Below are positions 5,012 through 5,093 of a DNA stretch of 5,093 nucleotides, in pieces. The DNA is from an uncultured Acinetobacter sp. (GTDB taxonomy: Bacteria > Pseudomonadota > Gammaproteobacteria > Pseudomonadales > Moraxellaceae). The position numbers and the translations under genes are program-made. The DNA is taken from NCBI GenBank assembly GCA_900771065.1, contig CAAGMP010000061.1, positions 1 through 5,093 of the forward strand. The letters run 5' to 3'. Positions within the stretch are counted from its first letter, which is position 1. Each line of letters opens with the position of its first letter. The notes beneath the pieces are model-generated. The model searched no databases and was not told the origin of the DNA. It saw nothing but the letters and a program-made list of their open reading frames with translations.

Positions 5012-5038
5012 GTTATACGAACGTTATACTGGTATAAC
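5012..5038. promoter_or_regulatory. GTTATAC direct and inverted repeat cluster, operator-like
   Basis: GTTATAC (5012-5018), GTTATAC (5023-5029) and GTATAAC (5032-5038): a direct repeat 11 bases apart, and a dyad of 7-bp arms around TG. Just upstream TTGAAA (4984-4989), a 16-base spacer and TAATAT (5006-5011) resemble a plus-strand promoter, so the repeats would lie at its transcription start, as for a repressor site. The controlled gene would start beyond the window; the remaining bases to 5093 show no recognisable coding sequence. Confidence 0.4.
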
Positions 5039-5093
5039 AATTTTATGTTATCTGATTTGAAGATTTGTAAGTTTTCGGCTTATTTTGCACTAA

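Noticed and set aside
5014..5028. Similarity to a loxP arm (TATACGAAGTTAT versus TATACGAACGTTATA)
   Set aside because: There is an extra base, no matching second arm and no 8-bp spacer arrangement; the resemblance is most likely chance.

Overview
The window looks chromosomal and comes from a low-GC gammaproteobacterium, most likely Acinetobacter or a close Moraxellaceae relative. The reasons are the AT-rich base composition, a proteobacterial tmRNA with the tag (A)ANDETYALAA, a Pseudomonas-type magnesium HemB, a YigI-like thioesterase and an sspA-sspB pair. The genus is inferred from these together; no database search was possible.

Layout: 1-264 is the 3' end of sspA, followed 12 bases later by sspB (277-693). 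A 44-codon open frame for a single-span membrane micropeptide (732-866) and a hairpin terminator close this block. A very AT-rich gap (893-1085) with a 7-bp tandem repeat and a 16-bp palindrome leads to a near-consensus sigma-70 promoter (1086-1113). This promoter drives a tight three-gene plus-strand operon: a helix-turn-helix-like protein (1178-1846), an MglA/CvnD-class small GTPase (1855-2403) and a Roadblock/LC7 protein (2411-2821). A perfect 26-bp palindrome serves as terminator between this operon and convergent hemB (complement 2856-3872). Divergent from hemB lies a hotdog-fold acyl-CoA thioesterase (3967-4464). Thirty bases after it is ssrA, a complete tmRNA (4495-4854) with a strong hairpin terminator (4907-4944). 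The last 149 bases hold no recognisable gene but contain a helically phased AATCAT repeat and a promoter/operator-like GTTATAC repeat cluster.

Functionally there are two themes. The first is ribosome rescue and proteolysis: tmRNA adds the degradation tag, and SspB is the adaptor that hands tagged proteins to ClpXP, so tag and adaptor are encoded within 4.6 kb of each other. The second, and the most interesting part, is the GTPase/Roadblock/HTH-like cassette. Its gene content resembles the cvnB-cvnC-cvnD part of actinobacterial conservons and the MglA-MglB polarity module, but no sensor kinase (CvnA) is present here. Its function cannot be read from sequence; a small GTPase switch with a cognate Roadblock partner and a DUF742-like third component is the best reading.
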